From contig NZ_JAVJSQ010000028.1 of NCBI RefSeq assembly GCF_040219335.1, forward strand, positions 1 to 64,000: a stretch of DNA of 64,000 nt, in the 5' to 3' direction. The stretch's first letter is position 1; every line of letters begins with the position of its first letter. This DNA comes from Gimesia sp. (lineage in GTDB: Bacteria > Planctomycetota > Planctomycetia > Planctomycetales > Planctomycetaceae). This document shows, one piece after another, positions 9,873-19,148 of the stretch. The translations under genes were made by a program, and so were the position numbers. The notes below the pieces were generated by a model that searched no databases, had not been told where the DNA came from, and saw only the letters and a program-made list of their open reading frames with translations.

Positions 9873-10898
9873 TTACGCCAGCCATTCCAGCCAGCGGCCG
9901 TGTCCGTCGGTGTTGGCGAGTATCTGTCGGGTGAGAATTCCTTTGTGGAATACCTGTAACCTTAAATGGGCGTCAGGCAGATTGTTATACAGGTGCAGGA
10001 GATCGCGTTGCCGGGCCAGTTCGCGGATCGTTTCCAGAAACGCATTCCCTTGCTCTGGCGAGATCTGGTTGGCGACATGCGTATGGAAGATACAGAGCAG
10101 GGAGTCCGCGGGAATCTCTGCAGCGATGGAGCAGATGTCTGTAAAACCGTCGCCGGTGCGCAGGTCGAGTTCGATCCCCTGTTGTCGTCGGATCGCGGCT
10201 TCCAGCAGCTGACGGCGTTCGTGCTGTTCGGGCCAGATGAGGGCCCGCAGCCAGTTGACTTCTGCGGGAATAGAAACATCGATCGGATGCAGGTCGATGC
10301 CGATGCGGTGCGTGACGTAAGGCAGGGAGTCTTCGAGCCCTGCAGATGGCTTTCCCAGAAATTCAGACGTGATCAGCGTCGGTGATTCGCGATCTCCATA
10401 GATTTTACCGCTGTCATCATAGGCGTAGCGATAGCGGTCCCAGAGCAGATTCAGTCCAGCGCTGCAACCGATTTCCAGCAGGGCCAGCGGTTGAGGGGCA
10501 AAGTGCCGCAGCGCGTACATGAACGCGGGGTACAGACAGGCACAGCGGCGGACTTCATTGGTCTGCACGAGTCGTGTCTGCAGCAGTTCGATGATTTCAT
10601 TTTGATGAGTGAGTACGAAATCTTTAAACAGCGGGAAGGCGTCTGAGGGATCTTTGGGTTCTGCAGTGCAGGTCGCATAGTACTCTGCCAGCGGATGAAC
10701 CGGGTTGGCAACCAGTAGATACTGGACAGCAGCGAAGAGGAGATTAGGAACTGGCTGTCCGTCCCGCGCCTGACTGGCGATCTCCAGCACTTCCGCATCC
10801 GTGGCAATCGCTTCCGTCAGACAACAATACAGGGGAGATGTTTCCCGGCACTCCGGCACAGCAAAGGCACGAAAGGCATCAGGCAGACGTGAGTTCAT
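9873..10898 (-). CDS. DUF2332 family protein
   Basis: Protein of 341 residues. The central LLEIGCSAGLNLLWDRY motif is diagnostic of DUF2332, a family with a methyltransferase-like Rossmann fold (the E-x-G-x-S-x-G-x-N loop would be the SAM or nucleotide site). No signal peptide. AAGGA lies before the ATG, and the gene begins only 28 bases after the membrane-protein gene at 10927, so the two are probably co-transcribed. No member of the family that I know of has a settled function. Confidence 0.85.
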   Translation of the reverse strand: MNSRLPDAFRAFAVPECRETSPLYCCLTEAIATDAEVLEIASQARDGQPVPNLLFAAVQYLLVANPVHPLAEYYATCTAEPKDPSDAFPLFKDFVLTHQNEIIELLQTRLVQTNEVRRCACLYPAFMYALRHFAPQPLALLEIGCSAGLNLLWDRYRYAYDDSGKIYGDRESPTLITSEFLGKPSAGLEDSLPYVTHRIGIDLHPIDVSIPAEVNWLRALIWPEQHERRQLLEAAIRRQQGIELDLRTGDGFTDICSIAAEIPADSLLCIFHTHVANQISPEQGNAFLETIRELARQRDLLHLYNNLPDAHLRLQVFHKGILTRQILANTDGHGRWLEWLA

Positions 10899-10926
10899 AC
10901 TCTGTCCTTTTTAAGATGCAGGGTTC

Positions 10927-11607
10927 TCAACAGCCTCGCCCTCCTGAAAACGGTCCCTGAAAATGATCGGAAGTCAGAGCTGGCAAGACGGTACTTTGTT
11001 TCAACAGGAAGCGAGGCGCATCGGGGGCATTTTCGGCATCCGGGTTGCGAACCAGTGTGCCGGAGACTGCGATTGGTTGGTGCCGCCACTCCCAGGTTTT
11101 TCCTTTCGGTAGCTGGACCATAATTGTCTTTTGCGGATCGGGCTGGCTTCCGAAAGAAGACGGCAGCATCTGAGCTGACATGCGAAACAGGCTGAGGCGG
11201 CCTCCCCTGCGCGGCTCTGCAAAGCCTTTCAGGCAGATCGGCTGTCCGAGCAGTGATTCCCATATTTTCTCAGAGTGTATTCTGTTCTTTGTAACAGCAG
11301 CGAAGTCGATCCGAGTGTAACCAGAGAGTGCCTCTGAGTGAAAGCGGATTTCGTACCAGGTCAGATGCCAGACGGGTGCGAGGGCTCCAAATAAAAGTGA
11401 GAGCTGGATACCCCTGCGTGCGAGTTGATGGCCACTGAGCTCATAATGACTTATTGATTTCAGTGCAAGCAGCCCCAGGACGAGCCCTGGAATAGCGAGT
11501 AGCGCCAGCCAGGGAAAGAAGAGCCCCAAAGTGCAGGACACTCCCAGCATCAGGGAGAGGACGGCCTGAGGTGCCACCGGGGTATAATTCAAATCTGCCT
11601 GAGCCAT
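10927..11607 (-). CDS. Membrane protein, DUF4190-like N-terminus
   Basis: Protein of 226 residues. Two hydrophobic segments at about 15-65 (LSLMLGVSCTLGLFFPWLALLAIPGLVLGLLAL in parts, then GIQLSLLFGALAP) resemble the DUF4190 double-helix module, here followed by a soluble domain of about 150 residues with no recognised family. AGGAAA precedes the ATG. It sits 21 bases after the esterase gene and 28 bases before the DUF2332 gene, fitting an operon. Possibly a small membrane-anchored sensor or accessory protein; function unknown. Confidence 0.72.
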   Translation of the reverse strand: MAQADLNYTPVAPQAVLSLMLGVSCTLGLFFPWLALLAIPGLVLGLLALKSISHYELSGHQLARRGIQLSLLFGALAPVWHLTWYEIRFHSEALSGYTRIDFAAVTKNRIHSEKIWESLLGQPICLKGFAEPRRGGRLSLFRMSAQMLPSSFGSQPDPQKTIMVQLPKGKTWEWRHQPIAVSGTLVRNPDAENAPDAPRFLLKQSTVLPALTSDHFQGPFSGGRGC

Positions 11608-11628
11608 CTCGAAATTTCCTGGGTATGT

Positions 11629-12609
11629 TTAGCTCATCCGTTCGTGCATGAATTGAAAGGCCTGCTGGTAGGCGGCTTCAATCAGTTTGGGATCACCGCC
11701 GACCAGACCGTGCTCGCCTCCGGGAATCGTGACGAGTTGATGCTCCACTCCATGCTGTTTGAGCTGTTTGGCCATCAGAGTCGACTGCTCGTAAGGGACA
11801 TCGGTGTCTTTGGTCCCATGTACCATCAGCGTGGGGGGGTAGTCTTTCGTTACATTTTTCAGCGTCATGTAGGGATAGAACTTTTCGGGGTTACGGTGAT
11901 GATCCCAGCCGGAGATTGCCTGCGGCCAGGTTCCGTGCTGGCGACAGTACTTATAGAACTCCCCTCGATTTTTCTGACTCTCACGCGAGTCGGCAATCGC
12001 TCCGTCGCCCACCTGTTGCAGCGCTTCTGCTTTCGTAATGTCCGTCTGATGTCTGTCATGCGGACTGGGCTTGCCGATCCAGTCGCCGATCAGGTCACCA
12101 TAGCCCCAGAACGGGACGAGAACCGTGGGCCGGGGCTGGGCACGATAACCGGCGATCATCGTCAGACAGCCACCCGCGGAACCTCCGGAGACCGCGACTT
12201 TGCTGGTGTCGACATTGAAGAGGGCGGGGCCTTTCTCATGCAGCCACGTAAATCCGTCTTCGAGGTCAGCTATGATTTCGGGCAGCTTCGTCTCGGGGGC
12301 CAGCCGGTAGTCAAAGGAGACCACGGTATAGCCGGCATTCAGCATGTCTTTCAGAACGCGGCCACTCACGCCCCCCCGATGCCCGACAATCAGTGCACCG
12401 CCATGAAACCAGACCATGACGGGCCGCGTCTGGTTATCATCGGCCCGGTGCACGTCGGCCTTGATTTCCAGATTCCCCACCTTTTTGAAGGTAAAGGTTT
12501 TCATTTTGGTTTTGGCCTGCTGCGCCCGGGTGAGTGAGGGCAGACACAAAGTTGAAGCGCCGGCAGCACAGACTCCCAGCATTTGACGACGATTCAGCAG
12601 CGTGGACAT
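11629..12609 (-). CDS. Exported alpha/beta hydrolase (esterase/lipase)
   Basis: Protein of 326 residues. I chose the ATG at 12609 over 12633 because GGGAG lies 8 bases upstream and the protein then begins with a compact Tat-like signal (NRRQMLGVCAAGAS). The hormone-sensitive-lipase-type features are clear: HGG oxyanion motif at residues 69-71, nucleophile Ser144 in SGGSAGG, Asp at 268-270 (KDTD) and His300 in GGEHG. Likely a periplasmic carboxylesterase or deacetylase of small esters; substrate unknown. Begins a minus-strand run of five genes to 8081. Confidence 0.88.
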   Translation of the reverse strand: MSTLLNRRQMLGVCAAGASTLCLPSLTRAQQAKTKMKTFTFKKVGNLEIKADVHRADDNQTRPVMVWFHGGALIVGHRGGVSGRVLKDMLNAGYTVVSFDYRLAPETKLPEIIADLEDGFTWLHEKGPALFNVDTSKVAVSGGSAGGCLTMIAGYRAQPRPTVLVPFWGYGDLIGDWIGKPSPHDRHQTDITKAEALQQVGDGAIADSRESQKNRGEFYKYCRQHGTWPQAISGWDHHRNPEKFYPYMTLKNVTKDYPPTLMVHGTKDTDVPYEQSTLMAKQLKQHGVEHQLVTIPGGEHGLVGGDPKLIEAAYQQAFQFMHERMS

Positions 12610-12689
12610 AGTGGATGCTCCCGAAGATATCATGGAAGTGATCGTTCCAAGATATCAGAAAGCAGAGACGAGGAGCAAACCGGAAACGG

Positions 12690-13259
12690 TTATTGTGCAG
12701 AAAAACAGACCATCAGAACGAGGAGTGTCATGACGGTCAGCAGCATGATCCAGGCACTCTGCTCCGAGGTGCGTTCCGGATGTTGCCACCAGTCGCGGAT
12801 TGAACCGAGCCGATGCCAGAGCACGAAGCCTGCGGGAACGGTCATGAGTCCGAAGCCCCACATCAGCCAGAGGGGCGATCCGGTCTGCCGCATCACGCCG
12901 CAATCACCGATGCCATCCAGGGCACCACCGGCGATGTATGCGCCGTTGGCAATCAAACAGAAGCCGGCAAAGAACTGGACGAGTCCCGCTTGCGACCAGT
13001 TTGCCAGTCGAACTGCGATCAAGAGTACCAACGGCAGGAGGACGCCGATCAGGGGGCCGGCCCAGACGACAATTGCAGGATGAGGATTCACGGCCAGATC
13101 GGTTCGGGAAATTGCCAGGGGATGCAACACAACCCGCGCCACTTCGCCTCCGGTCAGCAGGCCTCCCAGCACGTGTCCCAGTTCATGCAGGCCCATCATG
13201 GCCAGCCAGCAGCCGAACAGCCAGCAAATGCTGAACAGAAGCTGGTAAATTCGCGACAT
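12690..13259 (-). CDS. M50-like membrane metalloprotease
   Basis: Protein of 189 residues with about five membrane segments. The zinc motif HELGH (His25, Glu26, His29) lies in the first membrane segment, as in site-2-protease-like M50 enzymes. The later GALDGIGDCG may provide the third metal ligand in the place of the usual NxxPxxxLDG/DG motif. It is short, without PDZ or CBS domains. It is divergent from the glycosyltransferase-like gene at 13313. A regulated intramembrane protease role is possible, but a non-proteolytic member cannot be excluded. Confidence 0.78.
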   Translation of the reverse strand: MSRIYQLLFSICWLFGCWLAMMGLHELGHVLGGLLTGGEVARVVLHPLAISRTDLAVNPHPAIVVWAGPLIGVLLPLVLLIAVRLANWSQAGLVQFFAGFCLIANGAYIAGGALDGIGDCGVMRQTGSPLWLMWGFGLMTVPAGFVLWHRLGSIRDWWQHPERTSEQSAWIMLLTVMTLLVLMVCFSAQ

Positions 13260-13312
13260 TCCAGTTGAGTTCCATAAATAAATCTGGTGAATGGTCTTCC
13301 TGCCTGCTTAGG

Positions 13313-15043
13313 ATGGCACACACGATTATCACCGATCGCCATGCACTTGCAAAGCCTGATGTTTTTAAATCGATTCTCAAAATGATGAACACCGCCGCCA
13401 CACAAGCGACCACAGTAGAAAATACTGATCGAGGTACGTTCTGGAATACGTCCACACTCTCGCTGGCGGCTTTGATACTGCTGGTCATCGCAGCGACACC
13501 GCAATTGATCTGTATGCCGGTGACGAATGATGTTTCCTACTATGATTTGCAGGCCCGCACTGTCATGCGCGGCGGCATGCTCTATCGTGATATGGTCGAA
13601 CCGAATTTCCCCGGCGTGGTCTGGGTGCACATCACAGTCCGATCGTTGTTCGGCTGGAGTACAGAAGCGTTGCGGGCTTTTGATCTATTGGTCTTCAGTT
13701 TGACGGTATTTCTGCTGACCCGGCTCGTTACGGGTGTCCGCTTTCAGCTCGCCTTCCTGCTGTTCCTGGCTTACTACTCGGTTTCCGAATGGTGTCACGT
13801 GCAGCGTGATCTCTGGCTGCTCTTGCCCGCTGCAGCGGCGTTGAATCTGCGCTGGGCCCAGATACAGCGCAGTACTCAGGCGGCGGTAGCCGGTAAGACA
13901 CTGTTTCTGTATGGACTTCTGGAAGGGCTGGTCTGGGGAGCCGGGGTCTGGCTCAAGCCACACGTGGTAATTCCTGCGCTGGCTGTCTGGCTCTGTTCGC
14001 TTACGAGTTCCGATTTAAGAGCGAAAGTCTGGAAGGATCTCGGCGGACTGTTGACGGGAGGCTTGATCGCAGGCGCACTGGGACTCAGTTGGTTGTACTT
14101 CACACAGACCTTACCCTGGTTTCTCGAAATGCAACTGGACTGGAACCGGGAGTACCTGGCGGAAGGGAATTTCGGCAATCTACGTTATATTATTCTCAAC
14201 ATGGTGGCCCGCTTCTTCCCTTATATTCTGATTCACCTGGTAGCGGTCCCTGCAGCGATAGTTCTGCTGATCAGACAGGATCCACAGCGATCAGCCCAGA
14301 CAGCGCTCCGTCTGCGTTTGCTGTCAGCACTCTATGTGGCCTGGTTGTTGCAGGTGGTACTGCTTCAGCATCCCTTTGATTATGTTCATTTTCCACCTCT
14401 GTTGCTGGGTTTGTCTCTGCTGGTCTACGCGTTCCATTGTACCCGGCGTGCCCGTTTGACCCGCTGGCTGCTGACCGGTAGTTTTCTAGTCATGGCGTTG
14501 ATTTATTCGCCCGTGACAAAACCTGCTTATCTGCGCCTGTGGAGCGCCTGCCTGGAGCAGGGAAGTACTGGCAAAATTCGAAATCAACTGGCGCGGATTC
14601 CTTATCCGGACTGGGAAGACATGGAACACGTGGCTGAGTTTCTCAAGTCGCAACAGACCCAGGATCGCGAGGTGACCTGCTTCAGCAATGATATGGTTCA
14701 TCTCTATCTGTCTCTGGGGCTGGAACCATCGACACGGTTTGTCTATACGCAAAGTTACATTGAGTTTTATCCTTCCCGGCGACCGCTGATTTTTAAAGCC
14801 CTGCGCGAGAGTCCGCAGCGATTTGTGCTGTCGAATCTGATGGCGGGAGGATTGCTGGTCAGTCAGGCGAAAGAGATCGGGCCGGAGGGACCCAATGCTT
14901 ACCCACCGGCGTTTCCGGAACATCTGAAAGCGAAGTTTCCCTTCAGCCTGCCGATTGCCTTTCGTTCGGGAAGCCTGGTCGTACATCATTATCAGGAACA
15001 GCCCGCCACTGATTCATCGACGAAACCTTCTGATAAACAATAA
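13313..15043 (+). CDS. Membrane glycosyltransferase-like protein (GT-C/GT39 type)
   Basis: Protein of about 576 residues with 9-11 membrane segments. The first loop holds NDVSYYDLQARTVMRGG and then MVEPNFPGVVW, resembling the acidic first-loop motif of GT-C (PMT/ArnT-like) glycosyltransferases that use polyprenyl-phosphate sugars. The C-terminal 150 residues are a soluble domain. The open frame extends to a TTG at 13265, only 5 bases from the divergent gene; ATG codons at 13313 and 13382 are more likely and neither has a strong ribosome binding site, so the start is uncertain. Sugar and acceptor unknown. Confidence 0.75.
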   Translation: MAHTIITDRHALAKPDVFKSILKMMNTAATQATTVENTDRGTFWNTSTLSLAALILLVIAATPQLICMPVTNDVSYYDLQARTVMRGGMLYRDMVEPNFPGVVWVHITVRSLFGWSTEALRAFDLLVFSLTVFLLTRLVTGVRFQLAFLLFLAYYSVSEWCHVQRDLWLLLPAAAALNLRWAQIQRSTQAAVAGKTLFLYGLLEGLVWGAGVWLKPHVVIPALAVWLCSLTSSDLRAKVWKDLGGLLTGGLIAGALGLSWLYFTQTLPWFLEMQLDWNREYLAEGNFGNLRYIILNMVARFFPYILIHLVAVPAAIVLLIRQDPQRSAQTALRLRLLSALYVAWLLQVVLLQHPFDYVHFPPLLLGLSLLVYAFHCTRRARLTRWLLTGSFLVMALIYSPVTKPAYLRLWSACLEQGSTGKIRNQLARIPYPDWEDMEHVAEFLKSQQTQDREVTCFSNDMVHLYLSLGLEPSTRFVYTQSYIEFYPSRRPLIFKALRESPQRFVLSNLMAGGLLVSQAKEIGPEGPNAYPPAFPEHLKAKFPFSLPIAFRSGSLVVHHYQEQPATDSSTKPSDKQ

Positions 15044-15132
15044 CGATATCAGAACTTACGCCATCCAGCCGTGGTATGCATCTGATAGGGATTGCATGCC
15101 AGCGCTTCTTTCCAAAAAAATACTATTGTCGG

Positions 15133-15162
15133 GTGACAGAGCCTCGAAGGGGCTGTTATGAT
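15133..15162 (+). promoter_or_regulatory. Putative extended -10 promoter
   Basis: GTGACA at 15133-15138, an 18-base spacer and TATGAT at 15157-15162, with TG one base before the -10 (TGTTATGAT). It lies 57 bases before the ATG at 15219. Confidence 0.5.
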
Positions 15163-15218
15163 GAAGAAATTCAATTAGTTAATTTCCTTTATTTTTGTCC
15201 CGCATAAAGAAATTCCCC

Positions 15219-18200
15219 ATGCTGAATCGAGCCTCTCTGAAGTCTGTCTGTACCTTGAGTGCCTTCGTGCTGTTTTGTGGACTGACGTTTTTCTCCCTCT
15301 CAGGTGAAGAGAAAGATTCCCCAAAACAGCAGGCTGCCAGTCCTGAAGATCATCCGCTGATTCTGTTTATGATCGGGGAAGAGGGCTACAAGACGGCCGA
15401 GAGTCTGCCCGCATTTGCCAAAGCACATCTGCAGCCACTCGGATTTCGCACGCAGTTTATCTTTCCGGACAAGGACGATCCAAACTCCTTTTCCGACCTG
15501 AAAGCGATCAAAGAAGCGGATCTGCTGTTTTTGAGTGTCCGCCGCAAGACTCTGCCGACTGCCCAGATGAAACTCATTCAGGATTACCTGAATGCCGGCA
15601 AGCCACTGGTCGCCCTCCGTACTTCGAGCCATGGGTTTGCGTTGAGTAAAGGAAAGCCGGCCGAGGGATATGTGGAATGGAAAGAGTTTGACAAGGAAGT
15701 TCTGGGGGGCGAATACGCGGGCGACTTCGGCAATAAAACACCAACTGATGTCACCACCCAGTTGCGGGCCGAGCAGGACCCAATCATGGCGACTGTCCGC
15801 AATAAATACTTCCGCAGCGAAGGCTCCATGTATAAGAGCATCAACCTGAAAAGCTCAACCAAGACTCTGTTGCGGGGACTTTCGAACGTCGAAGGACAGC
15901 CGGTACAGATGCCGGTCACCTGGACGAACAATTATAAGAAGTCACGCGTTTTCTATACCTCTCTGGGACATCCTGGCGATTTTGAGATCAATACTTTTAC
16001 GCACACGCTGGTGAATGCAATCTACTGGTGTTTGAAAAAAGAACCGCCACAGGTCGACGTGGCAGGCAAGATCAGCCGTGACCGGTTCAAGCAGGATCTG
16101 GCTGGAAACGAGCAGGTCGACAAGGTCATGAAGTCGTTCAAGGGGCGTGGGGAAGTCGGTGATGAATCGGATCCAACCCCGCCCGCCGAAGCGGTCAAAC
16201 TGTTTCAGGTTCAGCAGGACTTTGAAATGGAAACCATCGCCGCGGAACCCGAAGTGATGCAACCGCTGTATATGAGCTTTGACCATCGGGGGCGGATGTG
16301 GGTTGTGCAATATCTGCAGTATCCGTTCCCTGCGGGCTTGAAGGTCGTCAAGTACGATCAGTATCTGCGAGCAGTCTTCGATAAAGTCCCCCAGGCTCCG
16401 CCGAATCATGTGAAGGGGGCGGATAAGATTTCGGTGCTGGAAGATACGGATGGAGACGGCACCTTCGATAAAATCAAAGATGTGATTACCGGACTGAATA
16501 TTGTTTCTGCTGTCACGGTGGGCAAAGGGGGCATCTGGGTTTTGAATCCTCCTTATCTGCTCTTCTATCCCGATGCGAATGGCGATGACATACCGGACGG
16601 CGATCCCGAAGTGCATCTCTCGGGTTTCGGTCTGGAAGACACCCACTCGGTAGCGAACAGCATCAAGTGGGGACCCGATGGCTGGTTGTACGGCGCCAAC
16701 GGAAGTACTTCTACGGGAACAGTGAGTTCGGAAGTCACGAAGCGACTGCACTTCAAAGGCCAGATGATCTGGCGGTATCACCCCGAAACGAAAATCTTCG
16801 AGATCTTCGCGGAAGGGGGCGGAAATACGTTCAGCCTGGAAATCGATTCCAAGGGACGTGTCTTCTCGGGTACCAATAACGGGGGAACCCGCGGTATGCA
16901 TTACGCCCAGGGAGGCTATGCCAAGAAGAACTGGGGTAAACATGGTCCACTGACGAACCCGTACGCCTTCGGCTATTACGAACACATGCGGCACAAAGGC
17001 TACCAGGAGCGTTTCAGCCAGACTTTCTCAATCTACGAAGGGGGAATTTTCCCGCCCAAATATAATGGGGCGGTCTTTGCGGCCAATTCACTGCATAACC
17101 GCGTGATGGCCAGCAACCTGATTCCGGATACGTCTACGTATCGAACAGAAGATCTGCCGCCGATTGTGCTCACGCAGGATCGCTGGTTCCGACCAGTGGA
17201 TATCAAGGTCGGCCCAGATGGCTGTATTTACCTGGCGGACTGGTATGACAGCCGCCTGACACACGTGGATCCCCGCGACAACTGGCACAAAACCAGTGGC
17301 CGGATCTATCGTCTCAAACCGAAAAACTTTGAACCAGTGAAACCCTTTGATCTGTCTAAGCAGACCAATGCCGAACTGATCGAAACCATGGGCCATTCGA
17401 ATAAGTGGTTCCGGCAGAAAGCCGTGCAGGTGATCGGCGAACGGGGTGACCAGTCGATGGTGCCAGCCCTGTTGAAGATTGCGAAAAGCGACAGCGACGA
17501 TCGGGCTCTGGAAGCATTATGGGCCTTGAATCAACTCGGCGCGTTCGATGAAGAACTCGCCCTGGACCTGCTGGGACACCGCGATCAGCACGTGCGTCGC
17601 TGGACGATCCGTCTGCTCGGCGATCGACACCAGGCATCAAAACAGCTGACGAAATCCCTCGTGGAACTGGCGCAGACTGAGCCCTATGCTGAGGTGCGTT
17701 CACAGCTGGCATCATCAGCCAAACGCTTCCCCGCGGAATCAGGACTGGCGATTACCGAAGTCCTGCTGCAACGCGAAGAAGATCAGGAAGACCTGCATAT
17801 TCCATTGTTACTCTGGTGGTCACTGGAGAGCAAAGCGACTTCGGATCGGGAAGCCGTCCTGAAGCTGTTTTCCAAGCCCGAGTTCTGGCAGGTTAAGATG
17901 GTCCAGGATGTGATTCTGGAACGGATCATGCAGCGGTACGCGATGGCAGGCGGCGATGAGAATTATGCGATGTGTGCCAAACTGCTTAAGCTGGCTCCCT
18001 CCGATCAACACAAGGAAAAACTGATGGTGGGGATGCTGGAAGCCTTCCGCGGTCAGAAAATTACGAACCTGCCCGAAGACCTCAGTAAAGGTCTGGGAGA
18101 GTATCAGAAGAGCCTGGGGGAAACCGATCTCGCGTTGGCGCTGCGTCTGGGTGATAAGGATGCGACCAGTCGCGCCTTGAAAATCATCGCAGACAAAAAT

Positions 18201-19085
18201 GCAGACCGGCCGACACGGCTGACCTACATCGAGATTCTGGGACAGCTGAAAACGAAAGCGGCTATCGGCCCGCTGACATCGATTCTTTCACTGACCGGCT
18301 CCGATACCCATTCACTCAAACGGGTGGCGTTGCAGGCGCTGATGAACTTTGAGAATCCGAGTATCGGTAAGAGCATTCTGGCCCGCTATCACAGTACGCT
18401 GCTGGACGAGCACGATGTGCGGGGTACCGCGCAACGTGTGCTGGCCAGTCGTAAAGCATGGAGCAAACAGTTTCTGAATGAAGTGGATGCCTGGCGCATT
18501 AAAGCGAATACGATCCCGCTGGATGTGGTGCAGCAGATGGCATTACACGACGATCCCGACATCAAAGCCAGCATTAAGAAACACTGGGGTAAGGTTCGTG
18601 GCAGCACTCCTGCAGAAAAACAGGAGGAAATGCAGCGGGTGGCACGTCTGGTGAAAGCCGGTGGCGGGCAGTTCTCTTCAGGTAAAGTTCTGTTTAACAA
18701 GACGTGTGCGGTCTGCCATACCCTGTATGGTGAAGGGGGCAAAGCCGGTCCCAAGCTGACCGGATATGAACGGGATAACCTGAACTTCATGCTGCTGGCG
18801 GTTGTCGATCCGAGTGCCGCGATCCGCGAGGAGTTTACCAACTTCCTGGTGGTGACCGATGACGGGCGTACCGTGACCGGTCTGATTGACGAACAGACGA
18901 CAAAGACAATTACCCTGCGTGATGTCAAAGGGCAGACAGTGCTGATCAATAAGGACGAGATCGAGATTCTCAAGGCCCTCGATCTCTCCCTGATGCCGGA
19001 TGGTCTGACCAAGAACCTGAGCGATCAGGAAGTCAAAGACCTGTTTTCCTATATTATGAGCCGCACTCCCAACGGAGGAAGATAG
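15219..19085 (+). CDS. ThuA + PVC-type heme-binding dehydrogenase with cytochrome c
   Basis: Protein of 1288 residues from the ATG at 15219 (an upstream TTG at 15195 is less likely). Order: signal peptide (about 1-30), ThuA-like class I glutamine-amidotransferase fold (about 45-285), the PVC-type membrane-bound dehydrogenase beta-propeller with calcium-like loops DTDGDGTFDK and DANGDDIPDG (about 320-735), HEAT-like helical repeats (about 740-1130), and a C-terminal planctomycete cytochrome c with CAVCH (Cys1163, Cys1166, His1167). These giant periplasmic proteins are typical of PVC bacteria and are thought to oxidise carbohydrates, passing electrons to the heme. Substrate unknown. Single transcription unit with its own promoter and terminator. 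Confidence 0.92.
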   Translation: MLNRASLKSVCTLSAFVLFCGLTFFSLSGEEKDSPKQQAASPEDHPLILFMIGEEGYKTAESLPAFAKAHLQPLGFRTQFIFPDKDDPNSFSDLKAIKEADLLFLSVRRKTLPTAQMKLIQDYLNAGKPLVALRTSSHGFALSKGKPAEGYVEWKEFDKEVLGGEYAGDFGNKTPTDVTTQLRAEQDPIMATVRNKYFRSEGSMYKSINLKSSTKTLLRGLSNVEGQPVQMPVTWTNNYKKSRVFYTSLGHPGDFEINTFTHTLVNAIYWCLKKEPPQVDVAGKISRDRFKQDLAGNEQVDKVMKSFKGRGEVGDESDPTPPAEAVKLFQVQQDFEMETIAAEPEVMQPLYMSFDHRGRMWVVQYLQYPFPAGLKVVKYDQYLRAVFDKVPQAPPNHVKGADKISVLEDTDGDGTFDKIKDVITGLNIVSAVTVGKGGIWVLNPPYLLFYPDANGDDIPDGDPEVHLSGFGLEDTHSVANSIKWGPDGWLYGANGSTSTGTVSSEVTKRLHFKGQMIWRYHPETKIFEIFAEGGGNTFSLEIDSKGRVFSGTNNGGTRGMHYAQGGYAKKNWGKHGPLTNPYAFGYYEHMRHKGYQERFSQTFSIYEGGIFPPKYNGAVFAANSLHNRVMASNLIPDTSTYRTEDLPPIVLTQDRWFRPVDIKVGPDGCIYLADWYDSRLTHVDPRDNWHKTSGRIYRLKPKNFEPVKPFDLSKQTNAELIETMGHSNKWFRQKAVQVIGERGDQSMVPALLKIAKSDSDDRALEALWALNQLGAFDEELALDLLGHRDQHVRRWTIRLLGDRHQASKQLTKSLVELAQTEPYAEVRSQLASSAKRFPAESGLAITEVLLQREEDQEDLHIPLLLWWSLESKATSDREAVLKLFSKPEFWQVKMVQDVILERIMQRYAMAGGDENYAMCAKLLKLAPSDQHKEKLMVGMLEAFRGQKITNLPEDLSKGLGEYQKSLGETDLALALRLGDKDATSRALKIIADKNADRPTRLTYIEILGQLKTKAAIGPLTSILSLTGSDTHSLKRVALQALMNFENPSIGKSILARYHSTLLDEHDVRGTAQRVLASRKAWSKQFLNEVDAWRIKANTIPLDVVQQMALHDDPDIKASIKKHWGKVRGSTPAEKQEEMQRVARLVKAGGGQFSSGKVLFNKTCAVCHTLYGEGGKAGPKLTGYERDNLNFMLLAVVDPSAAIREEFTNFLVVTDDGRTVTGLIDEQTTKTITLRDVKGQTVLINKDEIEILKALDLSLMPDGLTKNLSDQEVKDLFSYIMSRTPNGGR

Positions 19086-19094
19086 GTCACCCTG

Positions 19095-19134
19095 GGAAGC
19101 GGGCTGCTCCCCTCGGTCCGCTTCCTGTTTTCTT
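19095..19134 (+). terminator. Terminator after heme-binding dehydrogenase
   Basis: Stem GGAAGCGG (19095-19102) / CCGCTTCC (19118-19125) with a 15-base loop, followed by TGTTTTCTT. Confidence 0.65.
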
Positions 19135-19148
19135 ATGCCGCTCTCTAA

